A stretch of 9,148 nucleotides of DNA, taken from an uncultured Sphingobacteriales bacterium. GTDB taxonomy: Bacteria; Bacteroidota; Bacteroidia; Chitinophagales; Chitinophagaceae. The stretch covers positions 1 through 9,148 of the forward strand of contig CAMPKG010000124.1 in NCBI GenBank assembly GCA_946887085.1, written 5' to 3'. The notes under the pieces were generated by a model. The model saw only the letters and a list, made by a program, of their open reading frames with translations. It did no database searches and was not told the DNA's origin. How positions within the stretch are numbered: the stretch's first letter is position 1; each line of letters opens with the position of its first letter. The position numbers and the translations under genes were made by a program. Positions 1 through 6,055 of this stretch are shown here, piece by piece.

Positions 1-1040
1 CCATTATGCGAGAATTCTTCAAGCAGCCACTGGCAGAATTTTTCGCTGTCTGCTACCGGCAGTTGAGCCATAGCATAGAATGCACCGCCGGGCAGCGGGC
101 ACTTAACGCCCGGCATCGCTTCCAATCGTTTTACCAGCAGGTTGCGACGCGAGGTATATTCTGCATGTACTTCGTCGAAATAATTATCCGGCAGGTCTAC
201 CGCAGCTTCGCCGAGTATCTGTGCAAAAGAAGGGGGGCTCAGCCTTGCCTGTGCAAACTTCATAGCAGCATCCAGCACCTGCTGGTTGCGGGTGATGAAA
301 GCACCTATACGGCCACCGCAGGCACTATAGCGTTTAGAGATGGTATCCATCAGTATGGCATGGTCTTCCAGGCCATCAAGTGACAGCGCAGAGATATGCT
401 TCCTGCCATCGTAGCAAAATTCACGGTATGCCTCATCGCTGAACAGGAACAGGTCGTGCTTCAGGCATATCTGCTTTAATACCTCCAGCTCTTCTGCGCT
501 ATACAAATAGCCTGTAGGATTGTTGGGGTTGCAGATCATGATGGCTTTGGTGCGCGTGGTCACTGCTTTCTCAAAAGCATCTATCGACGGCAAAGCAAAA
601 CCATTTTCTATACCAGATGGTATAGGCACTATCTTAACGCCGGCACTAGTAGAGAAGCCATTATAGTTGGCGTAAAAAGGTTCAGGTATAATGATCTCAT
701 CGCCCGGATCAAGGCAGCTCATGATGGCGAAAAGAATAGCTTCAGAGCCACCTGTGGTTACGATGATCTGGTTGTGGTTCACATCTATACCGTTCTTACC
801 ATAGTACTGCACCAGCTTCTTCCTGTAGCTCTCGAAACCGGCACTGTGGCTGTACTCCAGCACCTTGATATCCGTGTTGCGCACCGCATCCAGGATGGCC
901 GCAGGCGTTTCGATATCGGGTTGGCCGATGTTCAGGTGGAATACTTTGGTTCCTCTTTTCTTGGCAGCTTCGGCATAAGGCACCAGCTTGCGTATGGGCG
1001 AAGGCGGCATTAATGCACCGCGATGGGAAATTACCGGCAT
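1..1040 (-). CDS. PLP-dependent class I/II aminotransferase (aspartate aminotransferase-like), 3' part missing
   Basis: This fold-type I aminotransferase would transfer an amino group between an amino acid and a 2-oxo acid in the cytoplasm, with pyridoxal phosphate as cofactor. The frame is open from the ATG at 1038-1040 to the window edge, giving 346 residues without a stop. About 50 C-terminal residues of a usual ~395 are missing. Visible landmarks in order are FHLNIGQPD (about 34-42), the cofactor-phosphate loop TTGGSEA (95-101), NPNNPTG (171-177) whose Asn lines the cofactor, D202 and Y205 in FSDEAY, the Schiff-base lysine K236 in TISKRYSACGGRIG, and the substrate-carboxylate region GGRIG (242-246). 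The start is supported by a TAnnTTTG element ending five bases upstream. An intrinsic terminator separates it from the DUF1573 pair, so it is probably its own transcription unit. Substrate is inferred only: aspartate is the family default, but other amino acids are possible. Confidence 0.9.
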   Translation of the reverse strand, partial: MPVISHRGALMPPSPIRKLVPYAEAAKKRGTKVFHLNIGQPDIETPAAILDAVRNTDIKVLEYSHSAGFESYRKKLVQYYGKNGIDVNHNQIIVTTGGSEAILFAIMSCLDPGDEIIIPEPFYANYNGFSTSAGVKIVPIPSGIENGFALPSIDAFEKAVTTRTKAIMICNPNNPTGYLYSAEELEVLKQICLKHDLFLFSDEAYREFCYDGRKHISALSLDGLEDHAILMDTISKRYSACGGRIGAFITRNQQVLDAAMKFAQARLSPPSFAQILGEAAVDLPDNYFDEVHAEYTSRRNLLVKRLEAMPGVKCPLPGGAFYAMAQLPVADSEKFCQWLLEEFSHN

Positions 1041-1045
1041 GGGCG

Positions 1046-1053
1046 CAAAATTA
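1046..1053 (-). promoter_or_regulatory. Bacteroidota -7 promoter element of the aminotransferase gene
   Basis: On the minus strand the bases read TAATTTTG, an exact match to TAnnTTTG, with only five bases (CGCCC) before the ATG at 1040. No good -33 TTG lies at the usual spacing. If used, transcription would begin at or next to the start codon, so the mRNA would be leaderless or nearly so. Confidence 0.5.
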
Positions 1054-1084
1054 CGCGAATGCCGGATTTAAATACCTAAGCAAT

Positions 1085-1117
1085 AAAAAAATAGTCCCGC
1101 CTTGCGGGCGGGACTAT
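1085..1117 (-). terminator. Intrinsic terminator of the DUF1573 pair
   Basis: An 11-bp perfect stem (1091-1101 pairing with 1107-1117, core AGTCCCGCC/GGCGGGACT) encloses a five-base loop. On the minus strand it is followed by a run of seven T. It lies 24 bases past the stop codon of the second DUF1573 gene and before the aminotransferase promoter, so it insulates the two units. Confidence 0.85.
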
Positions 1118-1140
1118 CTATCAAAGTCAGAAATTGTAAA

Positions 1141-1584
1141 CTAGTTTTTTGCCTGACCCTTAGCTTTTTTAGCAGCAGGGTCTTCAGCGGCTACTACAGT
1201 GCCTTTAATGTGCAGCTCATAGCGCTCGCCCATGTTGTTATTCACTGCGTTCGACTGGATATATACCTCTTTAGTGAAAGGAGATACCCTGCCTTGTGTA
1301 GCATAAGACACTTTTATCTTGCCTTTTTTACCGGGCAGGATCGGCTCTTTAGGCCACTCAGGAGTAGTGCAGCCGCAAGATGCAGATGCATTCTGGATGA
1401 TCAGCGGAGCGTTACCTACGTTGGTAAACTCGAAAAAATAGTCAGCATTAGGGCCTTCTTTCAAAGTACCGAAATCGTGTGTTTCAGTCTTGAATTTGAA
1501 CATCGGGCCATTCTTCTTTTCCTGTGCCTGCAGGCCGAGAGTGGTTACAGCCAGGATCATCAACGTAACAAATAACTGTTTCAT
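1141..1584 (-). CDS. Exported DUF1573 domain protein (second of a tandem pair)
   Basis: This 147-residue protein has no known biochemical role; DUF1573 proteins are common exported Ig-like (HYDIN/ASH-type) beta-sandwich proteins of Bacteroidota. An N-terminal signal peptide (MKQLFVTLMILAVTTLGLQA, cleavage near residue 20) predicts export. The domain fills about residues 30-131, starting at the HDFGTLKEGP motif (36-45), continuing through the F-F-TNVG strand (51-57), the conserved SASCGCTTP (68-75, cysteines C70 and C72), and the EPILPGKKG turn (80-88) followed by YATQGR (94-99), and ending in IKGTV (126-130). The C-terminal tail is short and Lys/Ala-rich. The gene lies 33 bp behind a paralogue in the same orientation and should share its transcript. 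The start is supported by the signal peptide and by a purine-rich AAGAAGAG a few bases upstream. Confidence 0.88.
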   Translation of the reverse strand: MKQLFVTLMILAVTTLGLQAQEKKNGPMFKFKTETHDFGTLKEGPNADYFFEFTNVGNAPLIIQNASASCGCTTPEWPKEPILPGKKGKIKVSYATQGRVSPFTKEVYIQSNAVNNNMGERYELHIKGTVVAAEDPAAKKAKGQAKN

Positions 1585-1617
1585 GTCTCTTCTTGTATTA
1601 ATAGTTTATCGGGTTAC

Positions 1618-2208
1618 TTAGTTCATTTTGATCATCGAAGAATTTTGCGGAACTGATGACTCAGGCGCTTTTTCTACGGTTCCTTTGATGGTCAGTACTT
1701 TTGTACCGGCGTTAGATATAACCGTGATAGACTTGGTAAAGCCATCAGGACGGCCCTGTGTAGCATATGAAGCTTTCACAGTACCTGTTTTACCCGGAAG
1801 CACCGGCTCTTTTGAATAGGAAGGGGTAGTACAGCCGCACGATGCGCTCACCTGCTGCAGGATGATCGGCTCTTTACCTTTATTTACAAACTTAAACTCG
1901 TGTTCTGCGGCAGGGCCCTCAGGTATGGTACCGAAATCATGCGCTTCGTTGTCGAAGGCCATATCTGAAATACTCAGGTTTGGATTAGTGGCTGGCGCCG
2001 CAGGTTTGCTTGCCGGAGTTGTATGTGCTTCATTAGGGCCGTGGTTGTGACCTTCATGGCCTGTCATGTTGTTTGGTACCACTGTCGCTGCTACAGGTTT
2101 TACTTCAGTAGCTTTAGCTGGTTTAGCTTTGGTCGCTTTTGTTGCTTGCGCAAAGCTGACACCGGTTCCAAGTACCACAAGGCTTAAGGCGAGGATAAGT
2201 TTTTTCAT
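1618..2208 (-). CDS. Exported DUF1573 domain protein with a His-rich linker (first of a tandem pair)
   Basis: This 196-residue protein starts with a signal peptide (MKKLILALSLVVLGTGVSFA, cleavage near residue 20-21). A low-complexity segment follows, made of Lys-Ala-Thr repeats (22-38), a His-rich piece GHEGHNHGPNEAH (50-62) and an Ala/Pro stretch (65-75). The DUF1573 domain spans about 83-177 and shares with its neighbour HDFGT-PEGP (90-99), SASCGCTTP (121-129, C124 and C126), EPVLPGK-G (134-142), YATQGR (148-153) and IKGTV (174-178). The long linker is the main difference from the downstream copy and could bind metal or simply act as a spacer; this is inference. It is the first gene of a two-gene operon with a recognisable promoter upstream and a terminator downstream. 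Function is unknown; a structural or adhesion role at the cell surface is only a guess from the Ig-like fold. Confidence 0.88.
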   Translation of the reverse strand: MKKLILALSLVVLGTGVSFAQATKATKAKPAKATEVKPVAATVVPNNMTGHEGHNHGPNEAHTTPASKPAAPATNPNLSISDMAFDNEAHDFGTIPEGPAAEHEFKFVNKGKEPIILQQVSASCGCTTPSYSKEPVLPGKTGTVKASYATQGRPDGFTKSITVISNAGTKVLTIKGTVEKAPESSVPQNSSMIKMN

Positions 2209-2239
2209 ATTTATCTGACTTTTAAAAGATTGATGGATA

Positions 2240-2267
2240 CAAATTTAAAACATTAGACCGTTACAAA
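2240..2267 (-). promoter_or_regulatory. Bacteroidota-type promoter of the DUF1573 operon
   Basis: On the minus strand TAAATTTG (2240-2247) matches TAnnTTTG exactly. A TTTG lies 16 bases further upstream (2264-2267), slightly closer than the usual 17-23; another TTG sits at spacing 23. The start codon is 31 bases downstream, leaving a leader of roughly 25 nt. Confidence 0.55.
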
Positions 2268-2308
2268 GCGCAATAGCGTTTGTTAAGCAGTTGCCAAAAA
2301 TATATTTT

Positions 2309-2316
2309 TTATTTTG
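2309..2316 (+). promoter_or_regulatory. Possible -7 element for the tsaC-like gene
   Basis: TTATTTTG differs from TAnnTTTG by one base and ends 28 bases before the preferred ATG at 2345. A TTG at 2291-2293 is 15 bases upstream, a little close. The region is very AT-rich, so a chance match is possible. It is relevant because a transcript starting here would exclude the alternative TTG start at 2291. Confidence 0.3.
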
Positions 2317-2344
2317 CAATCGGCACATAAAACGACCAGTTTTA

Positions 2345-2917
2345 ATGATAGTTTTAGAAGAAGATATAAGGAATTGCATTAAGACGTTAAACAATGGCGG
2401 GACGATACTTTATCCCACGGACACCATCTGGGGCATTGGCTGTGACGCACTTGACGAGAACGCGATAGAGAAGGTTTTTGCCATAAAACACCGACCCAAA
2501 GAAAAAAGCCTCATCGTACTCCTGGCGGATGCCAGGGATATATTGCAATATGTGGCCGCCCCGCACCCGGATATTATTGATATTGTCGAAAGCTTCGACC
2601 GGCCCACTACGGTGATTTACGAGTCGGCGCTGGGCTTTCCTGAAAATGCAGTGCACGAGAGTGGCAGCATAGCCATCCGCGTTACCGGCGATCCCTTCTG
2701 CAAAGCGCTCATCAAACGCTTCCGCAAACCGCTGGTGTCTACTTCGGCCAACCTGAGTGGGGCGCCTTCTCCGGATAACTTCAGCGCGGTGAGTAACGAC
2801 ATCCGACAAAGTGTTGACTATATCGTCAAACACCGCCAGCCAGACACCTCATCCCGCCCTCCGTCCCGCCTGGTGCGCATCAACGAAGATGGCAGCCTCG
2901 AAATATTGCGCTCCTGA
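2345..2917 (+). CDS. tsaC: Threonylcarbamoyl-AMP synthase (TsaC/Sua5/YrdC family)
   Basis: Proteins of this family condense threonine, bicarbonate and ATP into threonylcarbamoyl-AMP, which the TsaBDE machinery uses to make t6A at position 37 of ANN-decoding tRNAs. The product has 190 residues, the usual size of the short, single-domain form. The YrdC fold is shown by GGTILYPTDTIWGIGCDA (about 19-36), the substrate-binding KHRPKEKSLIVLL (48-60), PTTVIY, SIAIRV and the conserved STSANLSG (133-140). I chose the ATG at 2345; an in-frame TTG at 2291 would add 18 unconserved residues upstream of the family's normal start and overlap the likely promoter. It is followed 32 bp later by the CCA-adding enzyme, giving a pair of tRNA-maturation genes. 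The related YciO subfamily has a similar signature and cannot be fully excluded without alignment. Confidence 0.85.
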   Translation: MIVLEEDIRNCIKTLNNGGTILYPTDTIWGIGCDALDENAIEKVFAIKHRPKEKSLIVLLADARDILQYVAAPHPDIIDIVESFDRPTTVIYESALGFPENAVHESGSIAIRVTGDPFCKALIKRFRKPLVSTSANLSGAPSPDNFSAVSNDIRQSVDYIVKHRQPDTSSRPPSRLVRINEDGSLEILRS

Positions 2918-2934
2918 TTCCCGCCTCCGGTTCG

Positions 2935-2942
2935 TAGCTTTG
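2935..2942 (+). promoter_or_regulatory. -7 promoter element directly before cca
   Basis: TAGCTTTG matches TAnnTTTG exactly and lies in the 32-bp gap between the tsaC-like gene and cca, with seven bases before the ATG at 2950. No TTG stands at 17-23 bases; the nearest is 26 bases away, inside the end of the upstream gene. It suggests that cca has its own near-leaderless transcript besides readthrough from upstream. Confidence 0.45.
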
Positions 2943-2949
2943 CGCGCGT

Positions 2950-4368
2950 ATGGAGATCAGCTGTACACCCCAAGAGCTTAAATTATTTGAACGGATAGCA
3001 AAGGCCGCTGAAAACCTTGGCATGCGCGGCTACCTGATTGGTGGCTTTGTACGCGACAAGATATTGGGCCGCCCCTGCAAGGACATAGACATAGTTTGCG
3101 ATGGCGATGGCATAGAGCTGGCGCATGCAACTGCCAATACCTTCCCCAAGAAGCCTACGGTCAGTTTTTTTAAGACCTTCGGTACAGCCCAGTTCAAAGT
3201 GGGTGGTTTTGATGTGGAGTTCGTCGGTGCCCGGAAGGAATCTTATAGCCAGGACTCCCGCAAACCCGCCGTTGAAAAAGGCAGCCTCGAAGACGACCAG
3301 AAACGCCGCGATTTCACCGTCAATGCCCTGGCCATCAGCTTGAACAAAGACGATTTCGGTAAGCTGATCGATCCCTTCGGTGGCATAGCCGATATAGAGG
3401 CTAAGATCATCCGTACTCCACTTGATCCCGATATCACCTTCTCCGACGATCCCCTGCGCATGATGCGGGGTATCCGCTTTGCCAACCAGCTTGGCTTTAC
3501 CATCTATCCCGAGACCTTCGAGGCCATCTGCCGCAATGCCGACCGGATAAAGATCATATCGCAGGAGCGCATTACCGACGAGCTGAACAAGATCATGATG
3601 ACGCCGAAGCCCTCCACCGGGCTCGACCTGTTGTACAAGGCAGGGCTGCTGCACAGGTTCTTTCCGCAGGTAGTGGAGCTGGCAGGGGTAGAGATAGTAG
3701 AGGGCAAAGGACATAAAGACAATTTTTATCACACGCTGCAGGTGCTGGACAATGTTGCAGTACGCAGCACCGATATCTGGCTGCGCTGGGCCGCCCTGCT
3801 GCATGATATAGCCAAACCGGTTACCAAACGTTTTGAAGCAGGCCACGGCTGGACCTTCCACGGCCATGATGCAGTGGGCGAAAAAATGGTTCCCCGCATC
3901 TTCAAACAGCTGCGCCTGCCGCTGAACGAGAAGATGAAGTATGTGGCCAAACTGGTTGCACTGCATCTGCGCCCCATCAGCCTCAGCAAAGAAGACATCA
4001 CCGACTCCGCCATGCGCCGCCTGCTGTTTGATGCCGGTGACGACCTGGAGGACCTGATGGTACTTTGCGAAAGCGACATCACCTCCAAGAACCGCCAGAA
4101 GGTGAAACGTTTCCTCGAGAACTTTGAGCTGGTAAAAGAACGTCTCAAAGTGGTGGAAGAAAAAGACCGCATCCGAAACTGGCAACCTCCTATCAGCGGC
4201 GAGCAGATCATGGAGATCTTCAACCTGCCGCCATCAAGGAATGTGGGTGTGTTGAAGACTGCTGTGCGCGAAGCCATTCTTGATGGCATCATTCCCAATG
4301 ACTACGACGCAGCTTATCAATACATGATGGAGAAAGCGGCAGAACTGGGCATCACTACGCAGAACTAA
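2950..4368 (+). CDS. cca: CCA-adding tRNA nucleotidyltransferase with HD domain
   Basis: This enzyme adds or repairs the 3'-terminal CCA of tRNAs without a nucleic-acid template. The 472-residue protein is a class II nucleotidyltransferase of the PcnB/Cca family. The head domain carries GGFVRD (31-36) and the metal-binding DID (D45, D47), then [10 protein letters not shown] (119-128). [13 protein letters not shown] (166-178) corresponds to the (E/D)DxxR nucleotide-selecting template and adjoining helix. SQERITDEL (204-212) begins the tRNA-binding neck. The second half holds an HD domain: H261, the H285-D286 pair in ALLHDIAKP, and further His at 304, 306 and 339. Such HD domains in related enzymes have phosphohydrolase activity; whether this one is active is not shown. 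The C terminus ends after a helical segment, so the protein looks complete. Poly(A) polymerase belongs to the same superfamily, but the HD-containing layout favours CCA addition. Confidence 0.9.
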   Translation: MEISCTPQELKLFERIAKAAENLGMRGYLIGGFVRDKILGRPCKDIDIVCDGDGIELAHATANTFPKKPTVSFFKTFGTAQFKVGGFDVEFVGARKESYSQDSRKPAVEKGSLEDDQKRRDFTVNALAISLNKDDFGKLIDPFGGIADIEAKIIRTPLDPDITFSDDPLRMMRGIRFANQLGFTIYPETFEAICRNADRIKIISQERITDELNKIMMTPKPSTGLDLLYKAGLLHRFFPQVVELAGVEIVEGKGHKDNFYHTLQVLDNVAVRSTDIWLRWAALLHDIAKPVTKRFEAGHGWTFHGHDAVGEKMVPRIFKQLRLPLNEKMKYVAKLVALHLRPISLSKEDITDSAMRRLLFDAGDDLEDLMVLCESDITSKNRQKVKRFLENFELVKERLKVVEEKDRIRNWQPPISGEQIMEIFNLPPSRNVGVLKTAVREAILDGIIPNDYDAAYQYMMEKAAELGITTQN

Positions 4369-4371
4369 ATA

Positions 4372-5184
4372 TCAATAGAGATAATTGAATGCGTCGTACA
4401 CAGCATGATGCAGGATGGTTGCATGATCCTCGTCCGGCATGTAGTGAAACTCCGTGGTCAGCTCATTGTCTTTCTTCAATAGTTCCACCAGTGTTTTTGC
4501 ATCGTTCTCCATCATATCGCCTTCTTTACCCACCGTCACAAATACACGTGTTTTCGGCAAAATATTTTCAGAGCGTTTTACATCCAGCAGCGATTCTTTA
4601 TCCCACCAGAGGCTGGGGCTGACGATGATATAAGTATTGAACAGCGAAGGTTTTTTGAACAATATCTCCGTAGCTACCAGCCCGCCCAGCGACTGGCCGA
4701 TGATCGTGTTGTTTGCGTTAGCCCTGTAATATCTTTTGATGAATGGCTGCAGTTCTTTTTCGATAAAGCGGATAAAGCTTTTCGATCCGCCGGTGGTCGG
4801 GTATTTCTCCCGGTCTTCTTTAATAGTGGTGGGAAATGTGAAATCGCGTTTCCTGTCCACATTTGATATGCCTACTACGATGGACTTCGGCATCATTTCC
4901 ATCATGTTGAAGAATTGCACTAATCCCACGATATGAACAAAATCCTCGTTAGCGGAACCATCGAGCAAGTAAATTACGGGATAGCGTACGGTATCGTTCA
5001 AACCATATCCTTCAGGCAGGTAAATGTTGAGTGTGCGTTTCTCGTGAAGTATCGTCGAGTACAGTTCATTTACAGAACCGAGTACAAACGGCCTTTCTTT
5101 GAGTTTCAGGTTAGACTGCGCCCATGATGAACAGGAAAAAGCGCCAAGCGACAGGATAGCCAGCACATATCGGAGAATGATCAT
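4372..5184 (-). CDS. Exported alpha/beta-hydrolase esterase (Fes/IroE/EstD-like, PF00756 type)
   Basis: This is a serine esterase of the family that includes siderophore esterases, esterase D and mycolyltransferases; the actual substrate is unknown. From the ATG at 5184 it has 270 residues. An N-terminal hydrophobic stretch ends in SSWA-Q, a plausible signal-peptidase I site, so the enzyme should act in the periplasm or outside. Visible elements are RTLNIYLPEGY (50-60), YPVIYLLDGS (68-77, the oxyanion-side strand and loop), the nucleophile elbow GQSLGG (163-168, S165), SPSLWWDK (189-196), the acid region VGKEGD (218-223) and the catalytic histidine in DEDHAT (H254). A TTG at 5196 would add MKTR and is a possible alternative start; ATG is preferred because it leaves a short leader behind the TATATTTG element. 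The 3' end lies three bases from that of cca. It could be co-transcribed with the terminase-like gene upstream. Confidence 0.85.
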   Translation of the reverse strand: MIILRYVLAILSLGAFSCSSWAQSNLKLKERPFVLGSVNELYSTILHEKRTLNIYLPEGYGLNDTVRYPVIYLLDGSANEDFVHIVGLVQFFNMMEMMPKSIVVGISNVDRKRDFTFPTTIKEDREKYPTTGGSKSFIRFIEKELQPFIKRYYRANANNTIIGQSLGGLVATEILFKKPSLFNTYIIVSPSLWWDKESLLDVKRSENILPKTRVFVTVGKEGDMMENDAKTLVELLKKDNELTTEFHYMPDEDHATILHHAVYDAFNYLY

Positions 5185-5204
5185 TCGTGTTTTCAATTGT
5201 TATT

Positions 5205-5212
5205 CAAATATA
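5205..5212 (-). promoter_or_regulatory. -7 promoter element of the esterase gene
   Basis: On the minus strand TATATTTG matches TAnnTTTG exactly, 20 bases before the ATG at 5184 and eight before the alternative TTG at 5196. No matching -33 element is visible, since the upstream bases are the end of the terminase-like gene. It makes independent transcription of the esterase plausible. Confidence 0.45.
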
Positions 5213-5224
5213 AGGATTCAGTGT

Positions 5225-5893
5225 TCACAGCTGCACCGTTCGCATCCATCCGGGAGGTTGTTGCGTTTTGTTGTATCCGTTAGCATCTACTGCCTTATTT
5301 AAGAATGGATGGGGTGGAACAACCTTCGGTGTTATTTGCGGCTTTTCTATCCTGTTACCTTTTACGGCTATATACACCGCGCCTGCCGGGGAATTATTTG
5401 CAGGTTGCGTTTTGTTGCGTTCAGTGTTTCCCGGCGGGTTTGCTTCATCCTTGTTTTCTTCGGCCGCCGGAGCTTCCGGGGAAGGGGGCATTACCCGGTA
5501 GCTGCCGTCCATACGGTTGTCCATATCTATGGCTTTCAGGCGGTCTTTTAGTGTGGGCACCATTACCGCTATGGGATGGTCGGTGATATGATCGGGTGGT
5601 GGTTGCTCTATCCAATTGCCTTCCGCTATTTGCGCCAGCAGCTCGCGCTTGCGCTGTACCGAAAGTAGTTGGGATACATAGCGCTCTCTTAGTTCCTGCT
5701 CAGCCTCGGCATACATGCGGTTTTCGGCTTCTTCAATGGCATCGGCCACTTCCTGGTTTTTCATCAGCCTGTTGGCGGCTGATTCAATGGAACGTTCGTT
5801 TTGATTGGTGGGGTCGTAGGCTGCGCGATAGGCTTTCTTTTTATCGCCGTGACGCAGCATTTCGCAAACGAATCTGTGCTGGTTCGTGTTCAT
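5225..5893 (-). CDS. Orphan phage terminase small subunit-like protein
   Basis: The 222-residue protein resembles terminase small subunits, which bind phage DNA at the packaging start site and load the large ATPase/nuclease subunit. The N-terminal segment (3-55) has the family layout: QHRFVCEMLRHGDKKKAYRAAY, then SIESAANRLMKNQEVADAI, a helix-turn-helix-like DNA-binding region. A charged helix (about 52-90, probably coiled coil or oligomerising) follows, and then the typical segment TLKDRLKAIDMDNRMDGSY (114-132). The last 90 residues are Pro/Asn/Glu-rich and probably disordered up to a short conserved-looking end. No large terminase, portal or capsid gene lies beside it, so it is a relic of a prophage or a domesticated DNA-binding protein. 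The frame is intact, with an exact TAnnTTTG 20 bases upstream, so it may still be expressed. Family assignment rests on motif pattern alone. Confidence 0.7.
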   Translation of the reverse strand: MNTNQHRFVCEMLRHGDKKKAYRAAYDPTNQNERSIESAANRLMKNQEVADAIEEAENRMYAEAEQELRERYVSQLLSVQRKRELLAQIAEGNWIEQPPPDHITDHPIAVMVPTLKDRLKAIDMDNRMDGSYRVMPPSPEAPAAEENKDEANPPGNTERNKTQPANNSPAGAVYIAVKGNRIEKPQITPKVVPPHPFLNKAVDANGYNKTQQPPGWMRTVQL

Positions 5894-5913
5894 GGTGCTG
5901 GTTTTTATTATAG

Positions 5914-5921
5914 CAAAGATA
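5914..5921 (-). promoter_or_regulatory. -7 promoter element of the terminase-like gene
   Basis: On the minus strand TATCTTTG is an exact TAnnTTTG match, 20 bases before the ATG at 5893, predicting a leader of about 14 nt. The region where the -33 element should lie is A/T only and includes the palindrome at 5928-5942. Confidence 0.55.
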
Positions 5922-5927
5922 CTATTA

Positions 5928-5942
5928 TTAGTTTAAAACTAA
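5928..5942. promoter_or_regulatory. Perfect 15-bp palindrome in the terminase-like promoter
   Basis: TTAGTTT-A-AAACTAA is a perfect inverted repeat with 7-bp arms around one central base. It begins seven bases upstream of the -7 element, inside the promoter spacer, where a bound dimeric repressor would block RNA polymerase. Because the sequence is AT-rich, it may also be chance. No regulator gene is adjacent other than the DNA-binding terminase-like protein itself. Confidence 0.3.
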
Positions 5943-5969
5943 AAATTAAAAATTTGAAAGGGTGGGTAA

Positions 5970-6001
5970 GACTTGGCAAGCCTTTGAGGACTTGCCAAGT
6001 C
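5970..6001. repeat. Strong REP-like hairpin
   Basis: GACTTGGCAAG (5970-5980) pairs perfectly with CTTGCCAAGTC (5991-6001). Inside it CCT (5981-5983) pairs with AGG (5987-5989), leaving a TTG loop and one bulged A (5990), so the whole element is a 14-bp stem with a single bulge. Neither side has a T-run, so it is not a standard intrinsic terminator. The compact, bulged stem in an intergenic gap resembles REP elements mobilised by RAYT-type transposases; no such transposase is in the window. Identity as a REP is inference. Confidence 0.5.
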
Positions 6002-6010
6002 GTGGACCGA

Positions 6011-6040
6011 TTGATTAGCTATTATAATTATGTATATTTA
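6011..6040 (+). promoter_or_regulatory. Promoter of the first duplicated exported-protein gene
   Basis: TTG at 6011-6013 is followed after 19 bases by TATATTTA (6033-6040), one base off TAnnTTTG; 19 is the classic spacing for Bacteroidota promoters. The start codon is 15 bases downstream. Confidence 0.5.
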
Positions 6041-6055
6041 TGCAAAACCCGGTAT

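Noticed and set aside
1102..1575. 157-codon plus-strand frame over the second DUF1573 gene
   Set aside because: It starts inside the terminator hairpin and mirrors a gene with a signal peptide and clear DUF1573 motifs on the minus strand.
2291..2344. TTG start adding 18 residues to the tsaC-like protein
   Set aside because: The added residues lie before the family's usual start, and the segment contains the likely promoter; ATG at 2345 gives the normal size.
2983..4185. Open frame of 400 codons on the minus strand opposite cca
   Set aside because: It lies wholly inside a gene with full family motifs, shows no recognisable domain, and its Gln/His/Leu-heavy composition is typical of an antisense shadow.
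5268..5913. Several short plus-strand frames opposite the terminase-like gene
   Set aside because: They are Cys/Trp-rich, mutually overlapping in different frames, and lack any start context; they are antisense shadows.
5970..6001. Hairpin read as an intrinsic terminator
   Set aside because: Neither strand has a T-run after the stem, and both flanking genes point away from it, so there is no transcript to end there.
5801..6055. In-frame N-terminal extension of the first duplicated gene
   Set aside because: The extension overlaps the terminase-like gene and its promoter, whereas the ATG at 6056 gives a signal peptide and a protein identical in length to copy 2.
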